A DNA stretch of 64,000 bases from Okapia johnstoni (GCA_024291935.2 CM044310.1:120662213-120726212), one strand, 5' to 3'; counted from the first letter of the stretch, positions 23,879 through 37,867 are shown. The notes: generated by a model not told the origin, from the sequence alone. Translations and numbers: made by a program.

Positions 23879-25037
23879 CGCACGTGCATCCTCCTTTGTA
23901 TTCTCTTCAGTCCCTTTCTGTATCAATGTTGTCTATAACCAACATTTTTGCTATTTTTAGAAAGCATATCTTCTTGCTCCTATGGCTTTTTCTCTCCTCA
24001 CCTCCTGGCTTACTTTTTCCTCTGAATTTCATTTCTTTATACTTTTCTTCCAGTTCTTCATTCCATATAGCATATGCTACTATGACTTTTGTGAGGTTGT
24101 CATTCTTGTTCCATGTCTAGTTATATCCCCCTGGATGTATGAGTTGCTCCGTATGTGTGGAGGAATGGCCAAGTTCAGGCCAGAAGCCTTGGAGGACACA
24201 CGTGTATGAAATGACTAGGCTGGGCAGGGAAGGGAGTCCAACTTTCACCACAATAGGCCACCAGATTCATCTGTTTTAACCTTAACTTGGCCAGGGTAGA
24301 AGCGCCTTCTGAGCTGTCATCCCCAAAGTCTGTGGGATGAGAGGGCCTGGCCTGATAAGCCAGGAGAGCTCATCAGCCTGACGTCTCCTCAAAGCCTCCT
24401 GCCCGAACATCACTGTCTATACAGGAAGTCATTGAGTGTCCCAGAAACTGCTCTGCTTTAACTCCTCCCTGCAGCTTAGGACTCTCATCCGGACAAGGCT
24501 GAGGCGACCTCAGCTCCCAGCAGGACTCGGCCAGTTGCTGCCATCTGTGTTTCTTGCTGCAGTTTTGGGGTGTGATCAGCAGCCCCCCGAGATGACCATC
24601 TCTTCCGCACCTGAAACTGTCCTGAGGTTCCCATTCCGTAAACCAAGTCCATAAGTCTTCCGATTCTGCCTTTCCTGCAGTGGCCACGGTAGGTCAGGCC
24701 ACACTCTCTCGCACCTGGAATGTTCATTTCAAACTGACATATCATTAATGAGACCTGCCAAATCCCAAATGCTCTGTGTAAATCGCTGGAGATAACAGAG
24801 CCAAACAAAATAGAAACAAAATTCCTATCAGTGGGGACTGACAGGCAGTAAATAAGACAAGTAAGGAGAATACAGAGTTTGATGGAGATCAGTGCTCTGG
24901 AGAAAAAGCTGAGAGGATAAACAGACTGACCAGGGCAGGGTGCGGAGGTGCTGAGTTTTAGAAAACGGGTCCAGGGCAGTTCTCACTGAGAAGCAGATGT
25001 TTGGGAAAAAAAGACCTGAAGAGAATTTGAGAATAAC
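23879..25037. other. Intergenic, nothing recognised
   Basis: No supported gene. Short open frames on both strands lack domains and splice sites. Part may be an old LTR or DNA repeat that I cannot assign. Confidence 0.35.
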
Positions 25038-25050
25038 TCCAGGGTTCTTC

Positions 25051-25329
25051 CAGAGAAGGCCCTGGCACCCACTCCAGTCCTCTTGCCTGGAAAATCCCAT
25101 GGACGGAGGAGCCTGGTGGGCTGCAGTCCATGGGGTCGGAAAGAGTTGGACACGACTGAGCAACTTCACTTTCACTTTTCACTGTCATGCACTGGAGAAG
25201 GAAATGGCAACCCACTCCAATGTTCTTGCCTGGAGAATCCCAGGGACGGTGGAGTTTGGTGGGCTGCCGTCTATGGGGTCGCACAGAGTCGGACACAACT
25301 GAAGCGACTTAGCAGCAGCAGCAGCAGCA
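25051..25329 (+). mobile_element. Bov-A2 dimeric SINE with exact target duplication
   Basis: Two BovB-derived A units are joined by the TTCACTTTCACTTTTCACTG linker and end in an (AGC)n tail. A 13-bp direct repeat TCCAGGGTTCTTC brackets it (25038-25050 and 25330-25342), which marks a clean L1/RTE-type insertion. Confidence 0.95.
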
Positions 25330-25829
25330 TCCAGGGTTCTTCTCCCAGAGACAGAGGGAAGGGGGATAAAAGCCTAAGATGGTGATGAAGCCTCAGGGTT
25401 CTGGGAACAGCAGAGTCAACGGGGGTGGCGCAGAGGAAGCAAAGGGTCAAGAGGAGGAGCTGAGATGCCCCGGACCCCAGAGCTGGGTCAGCAAGGCCTT
25501 CAGCCACGGTCAGCATGCCGGTTTCTACACTGTGGTATCTCGACGCTCTCCTGTCTGGGGCGAGGCAAGCCCAGAAATAGCGTGTAAATGCTAAGGGTGA
25601 GTTGACAGGTATTTTAGGTCCATTGAATTTGATGACATACGAGTTTGCATTTCATATGTCTTTGTTTTCGTGTTAATTTCACATTGCTGATAATTCATTT
25701 TTATGGAATTGTCTGAAACTGAGAGGCTAAGGGAAGTGGAAAAGTGCTTTAGGAAAGACGGTCTGAGCCACTGGGAGCTTCCACAGACAAGGGACATGCC
25801 CAGACTTGTTAATAACACAGTTTCAGACT

Positions 25830-25953
25830 TAATCCCTAGCAGTCCAGAGGTTAAGACTCTGAGCAGGGCGGTCGGGATTGATCCCTGGCTGGGGAACTAA
25901 GATCCTGCATGTCACATGGTGTGGAAAAACAAATAAAATTTAAAAAAAAAATG
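25830..25953 (+). mobile_element. CHR-type SINE
   Basis: TTAATCCCTAGCAGTCCAGAG worn head, GATTGATCCCTGGCTGGGGA B-box region, A-rich tail. Confidence 0.75.
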
Positions 25954-26008
25954 TTTTTTTAAACTGTCCCTCTGATGACTGCTTCAGGAATAGAAAGACT
26001 CGTGGGGG

Positions 26009-26122
26009 GATTCCCTGGAGGTCCAGAGGTTAGGACTCCAGCTTTCCCTGCTACGACCCTGGTTAGGGAACTAACATCCCACAAGCTGCGTAACAGCACC
26101 CCCCACCCCCAACCAAAAAGAC
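26009..26122 (+). mobile_element. CHR-type SINE
   Basis: GATTCCCTGGAGGTCCAGAG head and GGTTAGGGAACTAACATCCC region, tail C/A-rich. Confidence 0.78.
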
Positions 26123-26169
26123 TGGTGGGAGAGGTCAGTCCGGAGCTGACCTCATTAATCTGAGGGAGG

Positions 26170-26600
26170 GATATGGGGCTGGAGGAGTAACGGATTCTGG
26201 ATATAACTTGAAAGCAGATAATATTAGGACTACTCCAAAAGTCCCTTCTCAGAAAGCTCTCCATCTGCTTCCCTCACTCTCCTCTCATCTTCCAGGGGGT
26301 CACTCACTCCACTAGTCAGAAAACAAAAGTGCTGGGTTTTCCTGAAATCCCTTCCTCCCGCCTTCCCGCCTTCCCCCGAGTGAGTACACAATACACCCTC
26401 ACCAGATTTTCAGACCAGGCGCCAGTCCCTATTTAAACCCCTTCCCCCTCCTCACTCCCCGCAAGTCCATCAAACATCGTGCACTTTCTTTACCTAAAAT
26501 AAACACTGCTCTTTCCCTTCCCACTAAATGACCTTGGTTTCTACACCTGTGATTCTTTTGTTGGACTAGGAACCCTTCTTTTGGGATCCTAGGGGCACCC
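26170..26600 (+). mobile_element. Probable LTR fragment
   Basis: It has a TATA-like CCCTATTTAAACC at 26427 and AAAATAAACACTGC about 70 bp later, followed by a U5-like stretch. The arrangement suggests a retroviral LTR without coding sequence. The ends are not resolved. Confidence 0.42.
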
Positions 26601-26624
26601 TCTGACTCACCAGCACAGGAGGAG

Positions 26625-26757
26625 AGACTTTGTCTTTGTCTCTGGTTTTGTTTGGGCCCAGCCTCACGGCTTGCTGGCCTGCTGTATCTTAGTTCTGGTG
26701 GCCCTCACCAGTGAAAGTGCCAAGTCCTAACTACTGGACCCCCAGGAAATTCCCAGA
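26625..26757 (-). mobile_element. CHR-type SINE fragment
   Basis: It ends in CTACTGGACCCCCAGGAAAT, a reverse head. The body is degenerate. Confidence 0.55.
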
Positions 26758-26862
26758 AGGAGGAAATATTAGTCTTGCTCTCTGCTTCACTTGGAATTCA
26801 CAAATCTTGGAAAATTGGAAGGTGTTAAGTTTGTATAAGACTCATTTGTGACAAAACTATGG

Positions 26863-27062
26863 GACTTCCCAGGTGGCTCAGTGGTAAAGAATCCGCTTGC
26901 CAATGCAGGAGACCAGGGTTCGATTCCTGGGTTGAGAAGATCCCCTGGAGAAGGAAACGGCAACCCACTCCAGTGTTCTTGCCTGGGAAATCCCATAGCA
27001 GAAGAGCCTGGCGGGCTACAGTCCACGGGGTCACCAAAGAGTCAGACACGACTTGGAAACTA
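26863..27062 (+). mobile_element. Bov-tA SINE, well preserved
   Basis: Head ACTTCCCAGGTGGCTCAGTG, B-box GGGTTCGATTCCTGGGTTGA, tail AAGAGTCAGACACGACTTGG. Confidence 0.93.
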
Positions 27063-27479
27063 AACAATAACTATGACAGAACTTGGCCAGAACACCCCTG
27101 AGACTATATACTCTCTATCCCCACTTCAGTGCACGTGTTGTTATATTTCACTGCAGAAATATAAGTGTTAGACTGTGGCCTATTGCCCCAGGCCCAGGGC
27201 TGGTATGAGATACTGTACTGGAAAGTGAGAGCTGCCGCTAATGAAGCTTCCAATGGAGATCCCATCAACAGGCACACTTTGTCCAATCAGGCCTTTAAAT
27301 GCATTACTGTCCTTGATCCTATAAAAGGGAGGAGCCTTGGGAGGGCACATCAGACAAATCCAGTTGAGAAGGGGAGTCACACAGTGAAGAGTCCTCAGCC
27401 TTCAGCTCAGGGTCACTCAACGCGGAGTTCAGTCTTCTGGGGGAGGTGAGTTTCCTGAACAAAATGAAAATCTGCCATT

Positions 27480-27481
<2 letters not shown>

Positions 27482-27518
<37 letters not shown>
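27482..27518. repeat. (GT)n microsatellite
   Basis: About 18 uninterrupted GT units. Confidence 0.95.
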
Positions 27519-27520
<2 letters not shown>

Positions 27521-27689
27521 TGTGCACTCTTGTGTTTATAGCTCTGGGGAGAAAATTCCTAGATACAAAGACATGGATGCCTCGCAGGCATGGGGGATGG
27601 TCTGTCAGAACAACTGCTCAGGCTGTGCAAAATCTGGCCCGACTGAAGCCCACTTCTAGGAAAGTCTGTGTCTGGCATGGTGTTTAATT

Positions 27690-27893
27690 TTTTTCAGTCA
27701 CTAAATCATGTCCGACTGTTTGCAACCCCATGACTGTAGCCTGCCAGGTTCGTCTGCCCATGGGGTTCTCCAAGCAAGAATATCGGAGTGGGTTGCCATT
27801 TCCTTCTCCAGGGGATTTTTGTTACTCAGATCAAACCCAAGTCTCTTGTATTGGCAGGAAAATTCTCTACTGCTAAACCCCCAGGGAAGCCTC
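27690..27893 (-). mobile_element. Bov-tA SINE
   Basis: TTTCAGTCACTAAATCATGTC tail at left, ACCCCCAGGGAAGCC head at right. Confidence 0.88.
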
Positions 27894-28199
27894 CAGGAGG
27901 TCCGGATGGAAGTGGAGGTTCGTGGCCAATTGAGGTGGGGGGGCTAAAAGTGAAAGGGTGTGTGTCAGTTGCTTAGCAGCCTTTTACTCTGTGCTTACCA
28001 TGTGCCACTGAATACTCCACGTGCTTCATATGTAGTAACTAGTTTGGCTCTTGTGGCAGTTCTGAGCTGGGTGTCCTTAGAGATCAGGGCCCCCATGACA
28101 AGGATGGAGGCCTGATGGCATCATGTATGGGATCACACAGCTTGGAAATGCCAGGCTCCAGGTTAAGAACACTGGCAATATGGGGTGGGGAAGGGTTGT

Positions 28200-28385
28200 T
28201 GTGTTTTGTTTTCTCTTGAGATATAATTGCCATATATATTGTATTAGTTTCAGATGTACTACATACGACATGATATTTGCATGCATTGGGAAATAATCAC
28301 CACAATAAGTCACCACAATAAGCCTAGTTAGCATCCATCAGCATACATCATTACATTTCTTTTTCTTGTGATGAAAATACAACAA
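28200..28385 (-). mobile_element. L1 3'UTR fragment, antisense
   Basis: L1-type 3' text in reverse: ATTGTATTAGTTTCAGATGT and AATCACCACAATAAGTC with a local duplication of the ACCACAATAAG block. Confidence 0.65.
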
Positions 28386-28537
28386 TTTCGTATTCCAACA
28401 ATTGTCTAAATATGACAATTTCGAATTCTAATTCTTAGCCATAATCCTGCTCCACAGCCTTGCTTGTGTGAAATAGAGTGCATTTCTGCAAATGTGACCA
28501 TGTGGTCTGTGTATGCCTGGGAAGTCCACAAAGAGAA

Positions 28538-28875
28538 CACATGGAACTTCTCTGGCCAGCCAGTGGTAAAGACTCAGAGCTTCTAATACATGGAGTGTGG
28601 GATCTGATCCCTGGTTGCTGATTCCCTGGTGGCTCAGATGGTAAAGTGTTTGCCTGCAATGCAGGAGACCCGGGTTCAATCCCTGGGTCAAAAAGATCCC
28701 CTGGAGAAGGAAATGGCAATCCACTCCAGTACTCTTGCTTGGAAAATTCCATGAATGGAGGAGCCTGGTGGGCTACAGTCCATGGGGTCGCAAAGATTTG
28801 GAAGCGACTAAGCGACTTCACTTTCTTTTTTTTCTGGGGAACTAAGATCCCACATGCCACATGGCCAAAAAAAAG
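28538..28875 (+). mobile_element. CHR-type SINE split by a younger Bov-tA
   Basis: The left part ends at ATCCCTGGTT near 28613. The right part resumes with GGGGAACTAAGATCCCACAT at 28838 and runs to an A-rich tail. Removing the Bov-tA rebuilds a continuous SINE, so the CHR element is older. Confidence 0.88.
28617..28837 (+). mobile_element. Bov-tA SINE nested in CHR SINE
   Basis: Complete: head GATTCCCTGGTGGCTCAGAT, B-box CGGGTTCAATCCCTGGGTCA, BovB tail, then CACTTTCTTTTTTTT. Confidence 0.93.
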
Positions 28876-29157
28876 AGAACTCATATGGAGTCCCAGGGGT
28901 ATTACACCAGAAAAAAAAATCAGCAATAGAAACCAATGAACGTGGATGTAGATAACCAGCCACTACACCTAAGGTGGAGTGGGAGGGGTGAGGACAAGTA
29001 GAGGCAAAACCTGGTGGAACCAGGAAGGACTTGGTGCTTTTCACTGAGAGCAAGAGGGAGCCATAGAGGGAATTTTAAGTGGAGCAGTGGAGCCTGACCT
29101 GAGCAGATTAGCATTTTTAAAAGGTTGACTGAATAGGTGTGATAAGTGGATCATTAT

Positions 29158-29376
29158 TGTTGTTGTTTAGACACATTGAGTCGTGTCCAACTCTTTTGAG
29201 ACCTGGTGGTCTGTAGCCCGCCAGGTTTCTCTGTCCATAGAATTCTCCAAGCAAGAATATTGGAGTGGGTTACCGTTTTATTCTCTAGGAGATCTTCCCA
29301 ACCCAGGGATCGAACCCAAATCTCTTTTGTCTCCTGCATTGGCAGGCGGATCCTTTATCACTGACCCAGAAGCCCT
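29158..29376 (-). mobile_element. Bov-tA SINE
   Basis: Reverse tail GACACATTGAGTCGTGTCCA. Head side reads ATCACTGACCCAGAAGCCC. Confidence 0.9.
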
Positions 29377-29624
29377 GATTATGGGGAGGGCAAAGATTTG
29401 TTCAGTGTTCTATAGGGTTTTTCCTAGAATCATCTTTGTCTCATTCATTGATGAGATCAGGGTGGCTAATCTGATCAGATCATCAGGTGAGGTTGACACA
29501 AAACATGGTATCAGTTAACAGAAATTAATTAGGTATTTGGAAGCCCACATAGCAATCCCAACAAACACCCCCACTTTCTGATCTTGTGGCATGAATTTAC
29601 TTTAAAAAAAAGAAAAACAAATCC

Positions 29625-29735
29625 AGAGACTTCCCTGGTGTCTAGTGGTTAAGATTCTGCACTTTCCACTGCTGAAGGCATAGGTTCAATTCCAAGACCC
29701 ACAGCTGAGCCAAAAAAATAAATAAATAATCATTG
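29625..29735 (+). mobile_element. CHR-type SINE
   Basis: GACTTCCCTGGTGTCTAGTGG head, GGTTCAATTCCAAGACCCAC region and an (AAAT)n-like tail. Confidence 0.85.
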
Positions 29736-29837
29736 AAATGTTAATCATATAGAAAAATAAAAGAAAACAAAATTAGAACAATAATGTAGCAAGAGGGTTA
29801 AACAGTTTGTTTGAAACCCCAAGGCGTGTGCCTATGG

Positions 29838-30048
29838 TTCTTGTTGTTCAGTCACTCAGTCAAGTCCAACTCTTTGCGACCCCAGGGACTATAGCTCGCC
29901 AGTCTCCTCTTTCCATGGGATTTCCCAGGCAAGAATACTGGAGTGGGTTGCCATTCCCTCCTCCAGAGGATCTTCCTGACCCTGGGATTGAATTTCAGTC
30001 TCCAGCTTGGCAGGCAGTTTTTTTACCTCTGAGCCACCAGGGAAGCCT
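29838..30048 (-). mobile_element. Bov-tA SINE
   Basis: GTTGTTCAGTCACTCAGTCA tail and GAGCCACCAGGGAAGCC head. Confidence 0.92.
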
Positions 30049-30561
30049 GTGCCTATGGTTGCCCAGATCATATGCTTTACAGTTACAAATCAGTATTGAG
30101 AAATGCAAGCTTCACCTCTAACGGCTACACTCCAATGGGAAAGGACAGGCATTAGAGACAGATCAATATAAAATTATTACTTGGATTATATCAGTGAAGC
30201 AAAGACAAATGTTTTTCATAAGGAAGGGTAATTGTTGATGGAAAAAAAGAGACAGACTTGAAAGTAAAGGGAAAATTTTCTAAGGAATGTATCATGGAGC
30301 TGACACAGGGTGTAGCTGGGCTGGGTCCGCAGACTCTTGTGTCTGCTGTAGCAGTTTCCAGCACAAGATGATTATGTGTATGGATTCCAGCCTGCCTATT
30401 TCATTCACTTTATTGTCCTTTTTTTTTTTGTAATAGTTTGTTCTCTTATAATGACTGAAGGAATATCTTTGTATTGATACTAGATCATTGCCTTCATTCA
30501 TTTCAGTCAATTCCAATTATGATGTAAGACTCCATTTATTATTTTAAAATAATTATTTTGC

Positions 30562-30695
30562 TTTCTTTACTTGGCCACACTGGGTCTTAGCTGTGGTATT
30601 CAGGAGGATCTTGTTCCCTGACCAGGGATGGAGCCCAGACACCCCACATTGAGAGTGTTGAGCCTTAGTCACTGGACCACCAAGGAAGGTCCCCC
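30562..30695 (-). mobile_element. CHR-type SINE, short
   Basis: TTGGCCACACTGGGTCTTAG to CTGGACCACCAAGGAAGGTCC. Confidence 0.82.
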
Positions 30696-30734
30696 ATTTA
30701 CTGTTTAAATCTTTTTTAAAAACTATTTGTTTGT

Positions 30735-31004
30735 TTATTTTTATCTTTTGGTTGCACTGGGTCTTTGTTGCTCTGCGTGGGCTTTCTCTAGTTGTGGTGC
30801 ACGGGCTTCTCATTGCAGTGGGTTCTTCTGTTGCGGAGGACAGGCTCTAGGCTCAGGCTTCAGTAGTTGCAGCACGCAGGCTCAGTAGTCATGGTACCTG
30901 GGCTTCTTTGCTCCACGGCATGTAGAATCTTCCTGGACCCTGGATCGAACCCGTGTCCCCTGCATTGGAGGGGTTCTTATCCACTGTACCACCAGGGAAG
31001 TCCA
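30735..31004 (-). mobile_element. CHR-type SINE, long form
   Basis: Starts ATCTTTTGGTTGCACTGGGT, contains the full body, ends TACCACCAGGGAAGTCC. Confidence 0.9.
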
Positions 31005-31039
31005 CCCCCCTTTATTATTTTAAGTTAAGTTGAATGTTT

Positions 31040-31800
31040 TTATTGAAATGTAATGCACATACAGAAAAAAGAAAAAGTGATTGGTGGCTTTTGACAGAGA
31101 AACATTCCTGTATAACTCCCTCCGAGATCAAGAGGTCACCCACTGAAACTGGAAGTTCAGCGTCCCAGGAGCTCTCCCTTCAGTCCCAGGCAAACTGGGA
31201 TGGCGTCCCCCATAAGGACCTATTCCAGGATCTACCAGTGTTTACAAAAATGTAACCAACATCCTAAATAATATTGATAATACTTCAATGCTTTTCAATG
31301 AACGTGAATGAGAAGGAAAAAAATGTATAGTTTAGTGCCTGGGTTATTTCATTTAACACTGTGTTTTGTGGTTATTCTATGTTGTTGCATAAAGGAGTTC
31401 ATTTCTTCTCAGTCTATCAAATATGCCTTGACATCAATTAATTGTAATCTGTCCCATTTAATGCTGGACACTTAGATTATTTACAGCATGGAAATATTAT
31501 GAATTATGTTGACATAAACATTCTTGTATATGTCTGTGATGCACATGAATATATTTTTCTGTTGAATACAGACAGGGAAGTAAAACTGATGAGTCATGGG
31601 GAATGTATAAATACAGATTTACTACATACTAATCAAAGCATTTCCAATGTGAGTTCTCACCAGCAGTGATTGAGAGTTCCAGGTCCTCCAATCCATGACA
31701 CAGCTAAATATTTTATTCTAGTGCTTCTGGGAAGTAATGATTTACATTTCTGGGATTACTAATAATGTTGCCATTTTCTCCATTCATTTATTCACTAAAT
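31040..31800 (-). mobile_element. Probable old L1 3'UTR, antisense, upstream of ZSCAN4
   Basis: AT-rich sequence with L1-like 3' order in reverse (TTATTGAAATGTAATGCACA, later TCTATGTTGTTGCATAAAGG). Highly diverged. Confidence 0.4.
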
Positions 31801-32018
31801 GTCTAGTAGAATTCACCCATGAACTCAGTTGAACCTGGATTTTGTTTGTTTCTTTTCAACTATGACAGTGTTGTATTTAACTACATATTTCTTCTGTCTC
31901 TAGCTTTGCAGTCCTTAAGCATCCACCATCCACCAGTTGTTAAAAGAGACTGCCTGAGAAACAAGTCAATGGAGACTGAATCCCTCAAGTTGCAGCTCTC
32001 TGAGAATTCTTGTTAAGA

Positions 32019-33558
<1,540 letters not shown>

Positions 33559-33628
33559 ATTTCCATAGTATTTCTCTATTTAGAACATACTTTATAAAAA
33601 TAATTAGAAGGAAAAAAAAGTGGGGGCT

Positions 33629-33775
33629 TTCCTGACAGTCCAGTGGTTTGGACTCTGTGCTTCCACTAGAGGGCGTGGGTTCCATCCCTGGCAGGAAACT
33701 AAGATCCCAAATGCTGCACAATGCAGCCCAAAAAAAGTACAAAAAAAAAGAAAAGAAAAAAGGAAATAAAAAAAA
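33629..33775 (+). mobile_element. CHR-type SINE after ZSCAN4
   Basis: CTTTCCTGACAGTCCAGTGG head, GGTTCCATCCCTGGCAGGAA region, long A-rich tail. Confidence 0.85.
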
Positions 33776-34660
33776 TGTTAAATAGAATTTTCTAGCTGTA
33801 TTTTCCATTTATTGTTTCGCCCTCCCAAAATGCAAGTTTATGGAGGGCAGGGAATTTCTTGATTTTGTTCACTTAAGTACCTTGGTTGCCTAGAAAAGTG
33901 TCTGGAACATTTCAAATAACCAACAAATGTCTCTCAAATGAATGGATGTGTTATATTGGTGTTTATTCTTTAAACTTTAGACATGTGCCTCATGTGAGAA
34001 GACAGTGAGTTCCCCAGCCCAGGACACAGACACTAGCTCGCAGTGGTCCCGTCAGACTTTCCCTGCCGGCTCCCCTGTCCTCCACCCACACCCTTTATCT
34101 CTAGTGCAGCCACAGGCACCTAAAAAAGGTGAGCGGAGATGGAAACTCAGAAAAGAAGCCTAACCAAACAAAGGAACCCTTTATACTTAAAAAATATGTA
34201 ATCATTTCTTAAATTCACTGGCTTAAAATTTGATAGGTAAACTGGACCTAAATAAGACTGGTACTGAAAGTTGCAGGATGCAATTTTATTAACAAATGCC
34301 AGAAAAGTCCAATGTGTTCCGTTCATTTCTTCCAGTAGATGGAACTTATGGGTGTAGAGGGAGCTTACTCACAGAATCAGTTTGAAAGTTCACTTTGGAA
34401 GAAGTGGATTCTGTGTACAGCCAAGGCAAAGGCATATGTGCCAGTTACTTGGAATACATTTGTGAACTGGTTTCCAGTAGGAAATTAGGGTTCAGTTTCA
34501 CTGAGAAACTGGAAGGTTCCACATAAAAATGCCTGAATTCTGGAATGGGGCATTCTGCTGGGTAAATCTGACACCTCTATGATTCCCTTGATGCTTCCAT
34601 AGAGGGAGAACTACCTGGGTGTGGATAATGTGGAGATGCTCCAGATAAATTAGAGAAGCC
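33776..34660. other. ZSCAN4 3' flank, nothing recognised
   Basis: Non-coding. No further finger or SCAN sequence is visible. Confidence 0.4.
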
Positions 34661-35940
34661 CAGTTCAGTTCAGTTCAGTTCAGTCACTCACTCGTGTCCG
34701 ACTCTTTGCAACCCCATGAACTGCAGCACGCCAGGCCTCCCTGTCCATCACCAACTCCCGGAGTCTACCCAAACCCATGTCCATCGAGTCGGTGATGCCA
34801 TCCAACCATCTCATCCTCTGTCGTCCCCTTCTCCTCCCGCCCCCAATCGTACCCAGCATTAGGGTCTTTTCCAATGAGTCAACTCTTTGCATGAGGTGGC
34901 CAAGGTATTGGAGTTTCAGCTTCAACATCAGACCTTCCATTGAACACCCAGGATTGATTTCTTTTAGGATGGATTGATTGGATCTCCTTGTAGTCCAAGG
35001 GACTCTCAAGAGTCTTCTCCAACACCACAGTTCAAAAGCATAAATTCTTCAGTGCTCAGCCTTCTTCACCGTCCAACTCTCACATCCATACATGACCACT
35101 GGAAAAACCATAGGCTTGACTAGACGGACTTTTGCTGGCAAAGTAATGTCTCTGCTTTTAAATATGCTATCTAGGTTGGCCATAACCTTCCTTCCAAGGA
35201 GTAAGCGTCTTTTAATTTCATGGCTGCAGTCACCATCAGCAGTGATTCTGGAGCCCCCAAAAATAAAGTCAGCCACTGTTTCCACTGTTTGCCCATCTAT
35301 TTCCCATGAAGTGATGGGACCAGATGCCATGATCTTAGTTTTCTGAACGTTGAGCTTTAAGCAAGCCAACTTTTTCACTCTCCTCTTTCACTTTCATCAA
35401 GAGGCTCTTTAGTTCTTCTTCACTTTCTGCCATAAGGGTGGTGTCATCTGCATATCTGAGGTTATTGATATTTCTCCCGGCAATCTTGATTCCAGCTTGT
35501 GTTTCTTCCAGCCCAGCGTTTCTCATGATGTACTCTGCATATAAGTTAAATAAGCAGGGTGACAATATACAGCCTTGACGTACTCCTTTTCCTATTTGGA
35601 ACCTGTCTGTTATTCCATGTCCAGTCCTAACTGTTGCTTCCTGACCTGACTACAGGTTTCTCAAGGTCAGATGGTCTGGTATTCCCATCTCTTTCAGAAT
35701 TTTCCACAGTTTATTGATCCACACAGTCAAAGGCTTTGGCATAGTCAATAAAGCAGAAATAGATGTTCTTCTGGAACTCTCTTGCTTTTTCAATGATCCA
35801 GCGGATGTTGGCAATTTGATCTCTGGTTCCTCTGCCTTTTCTAAAAGCAGCTTGAGCATCTTGAAGTTCATGGTTCACGTATTGCTGAAGCCTGGCTTGG
35901 AGAATTTTGAGCATTACTTTACTAGCGTGTGAGATGAGTG
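34661..35940 (-). mobile_element. 5'-truncated BovB LINE, relatively young
   Basis: It is about 1.28 kb with a (CAGTT)n 3' end at 34661. The minus strand keeps the canonical catalytic box YADDTTLM (35335-35565 frame) and FIDYAKAFDCVDQ. Small deletions near 35650-35720 and a frame break at the 'LACLKLN' junction inactivate it. No endonuclease domain. Confidence 0.93.
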
Positions 35941-36009
35941 GAAAAGCCCTCCTTTATTAAAAAGAAAATTGCCATCTCTGAAGGCAAGCTTTAGAATAAC
36001 TATTTTCTT

Positions 36010-36284
36010 AAATTATTTATCTTTTGGTTGTGCTGGGTTTTCATTTCTGCACATGGGCTTTCTCTAGTTTGCTAAGTGGAGCATTTTCCTTGTGGTGCAA
36101 AGGCTTCTCATTGTGTTGGCTTCTCTTCTTGTGGAGCGCCGGCTCTGGAGCACAGGCTCAGCAGGTGTGGCGCACAGGTTTAGTTTTCCCTTGGCATGTG
36201 AACTCTTCTTGGACCAGAGATCGAACCCATGTTCTCTGCATTGGCAGGCAGGTTCTTATCCACTGGACAACCAGGGAAGCCCTA
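36010..36284 (-). mobile_element. CHR-type SINE, long form
   Basis: TATCTTTTGGTTGTGCTGGG to CTGGACAACCAGGGAAGCCC. Confidence 0.88.
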
Positions 36285-36589
36285 TTCATCTTCTTGCCTA
36301 GGCTGTCTCCACGTATTTTGCTACTGTGAATATTCTTGAAAATCTTGGTCTTAAAGAAGGCTTTTCTTTGGAAAGACCTCTGGGAGGTGTGCTGTGAAAC
36401 ATAGCAAAAATACGCGTATTGGAGTCTGCCCAGTTCCCCAGAACAGAGCTCTGAAAACTCTCATATTTTCCTAAGAGATAAAAACAGAAGGAGCATCTTC
36501 TGTTCTACTCTTTGGTTTTGGTTTCTGGCTCCTGATACAGAAGCAATTAATGCTTTGAAATTTCTAGGATGAAAGGAGTGTCTTTTCAT

Positions 36590-37200
36590 TTCTTAGTGAG
36601 GTGATGCTTGGTGAGTTCCTGGATGGTTTCAGGATGGGGGCTCATCACTGGAAAGACCAAACCACGATGAGAAACTTGGAACTTTTAGCTCCACCCCACC
36701 ATCCTTCTGGAAGTGGAGAGGGACTGGAGATTAAGTTAATCATGGATCATGCCTTTTTAAATTCAAGACTTGGCGTTCCTCCCAGCTAAAGAACACATCT
36801 ACCAGGAGGGTGGCAGGTCCCAACTCTACAGGGCTAGAAGCTCCTGCGCTCAGAGACCCTTCCCAATCTCTCTGTGCCTCTTCATCTGGAAGTTCATCTG
36901 TATCCTTTGGCATTTCCCTTACAATATAGTAAACTGGTTACGTAAGCATTTCCCTGACTTCTGGGAACTGTTCTAGCAAATGATCAAATTCAGGGAGGGT
37001 GATCAGAGGGAACTGATTTGCAACCAAATCGGACAGAACTTGTGGGTAATGGGGGAACTGGCCCAACTGGCCTCTGAAGTGGGAGCCAGTCTTGGGGGAC
37101 TGAGCTCTTAACCTGGGGGATTTGCACTAGGTGCAGTTCGTGTCAGAAAGACACCCAGGTGATGTCACAGAGAACTGGTTGGTGTGAGGAAAAAAAAATC
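36590..37200 (+). repeat. Old mammalian interspersed repeat, family unassigned
   Basis: It contains CTCTGTGCCTCTTCATCTGG, TTCATCTGTATCCTTTGGC and GAAGTGGGAGCCAGTCTTGG, which I recognise as widespread mammalian repeat text, but I cannot name the family with confidence. Non-coding. Confidence 0.45.
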
Positions 37201-37253
37201 ACACTTCTGGTGTTAGAAGTGTTGAGTGTGGTTACTTGAAAAAAACACATGCG

Positions 37254-37541
37254 ATTTCCCTGGTGGTTTAGTGGTTAAGAATCTGCCTTGTAATGCAAAG
37301 GACACTGGTTCAACTCCTGATTTGGGAAGATCCCACATGCCCCAGGGCAATTAAGTCAGTGCACCACAGTTACTGAGCCAGCACTCTAGAGTCTGGGCTA
37401 TGCAACAAGAGAAGCCACCACAGTGAGAAGCCTGGGCACCTCAACTAGAGGGTAGACCCTATTCTCTGCAATGAGAGAAAGCCTGCAAGAAGCAACGAAG
37501 ACCCAGCACAGCCAAAAATAAGAGTAAGTTAAAAAAAAAAA
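37254..37541 (+). mobile_element. CHR-type SINE, long form
   Basis: Head GATTTCCCTGGTGGTTTAGTGG, body with AACAAGAGAAGCCACCACAG, end AAGACCCAGCACAGCC plus poly-A. Confidence 0.88.
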
Positions 37542-37656
37542 GATACAGGCACACCAGTTTTCACAGAAACACTGTTTACAATAACCAAGATATGGAAGCC
37601 TCCTAAGTGCCATCAACACATGAATGGATAAAGAAGACGTGGGATATATTTGTTGT

Positions 37657-37864
37657 TGTTTGGTCACTCAGTCATATCAGATGTTTTGCGACCCCATGGA
37701 CCATACGTAGCCCACCAGGCTTCACTGTCCGTGGAATTTTCTAGGCAAAAGTACCGGAGTGGGTTGGCATTTCCTTCTCCAGAGGATCATCCCGACCCAG
37801 GGATCGAACCCACATCTTGTGCATCGCAGGTGGTTTCTTTACTGCTGAGGCACCAAGGAAGCCT
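37657..37864 (-). mobile_element. Bov-tA SINE nested in L1
   Basis: GGTCACTCAGTCATATCAGA tail, GAGGCACCAAGGAAGCC head. Confidence 0.88.
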
Positions 37865-37867
37865 GTG

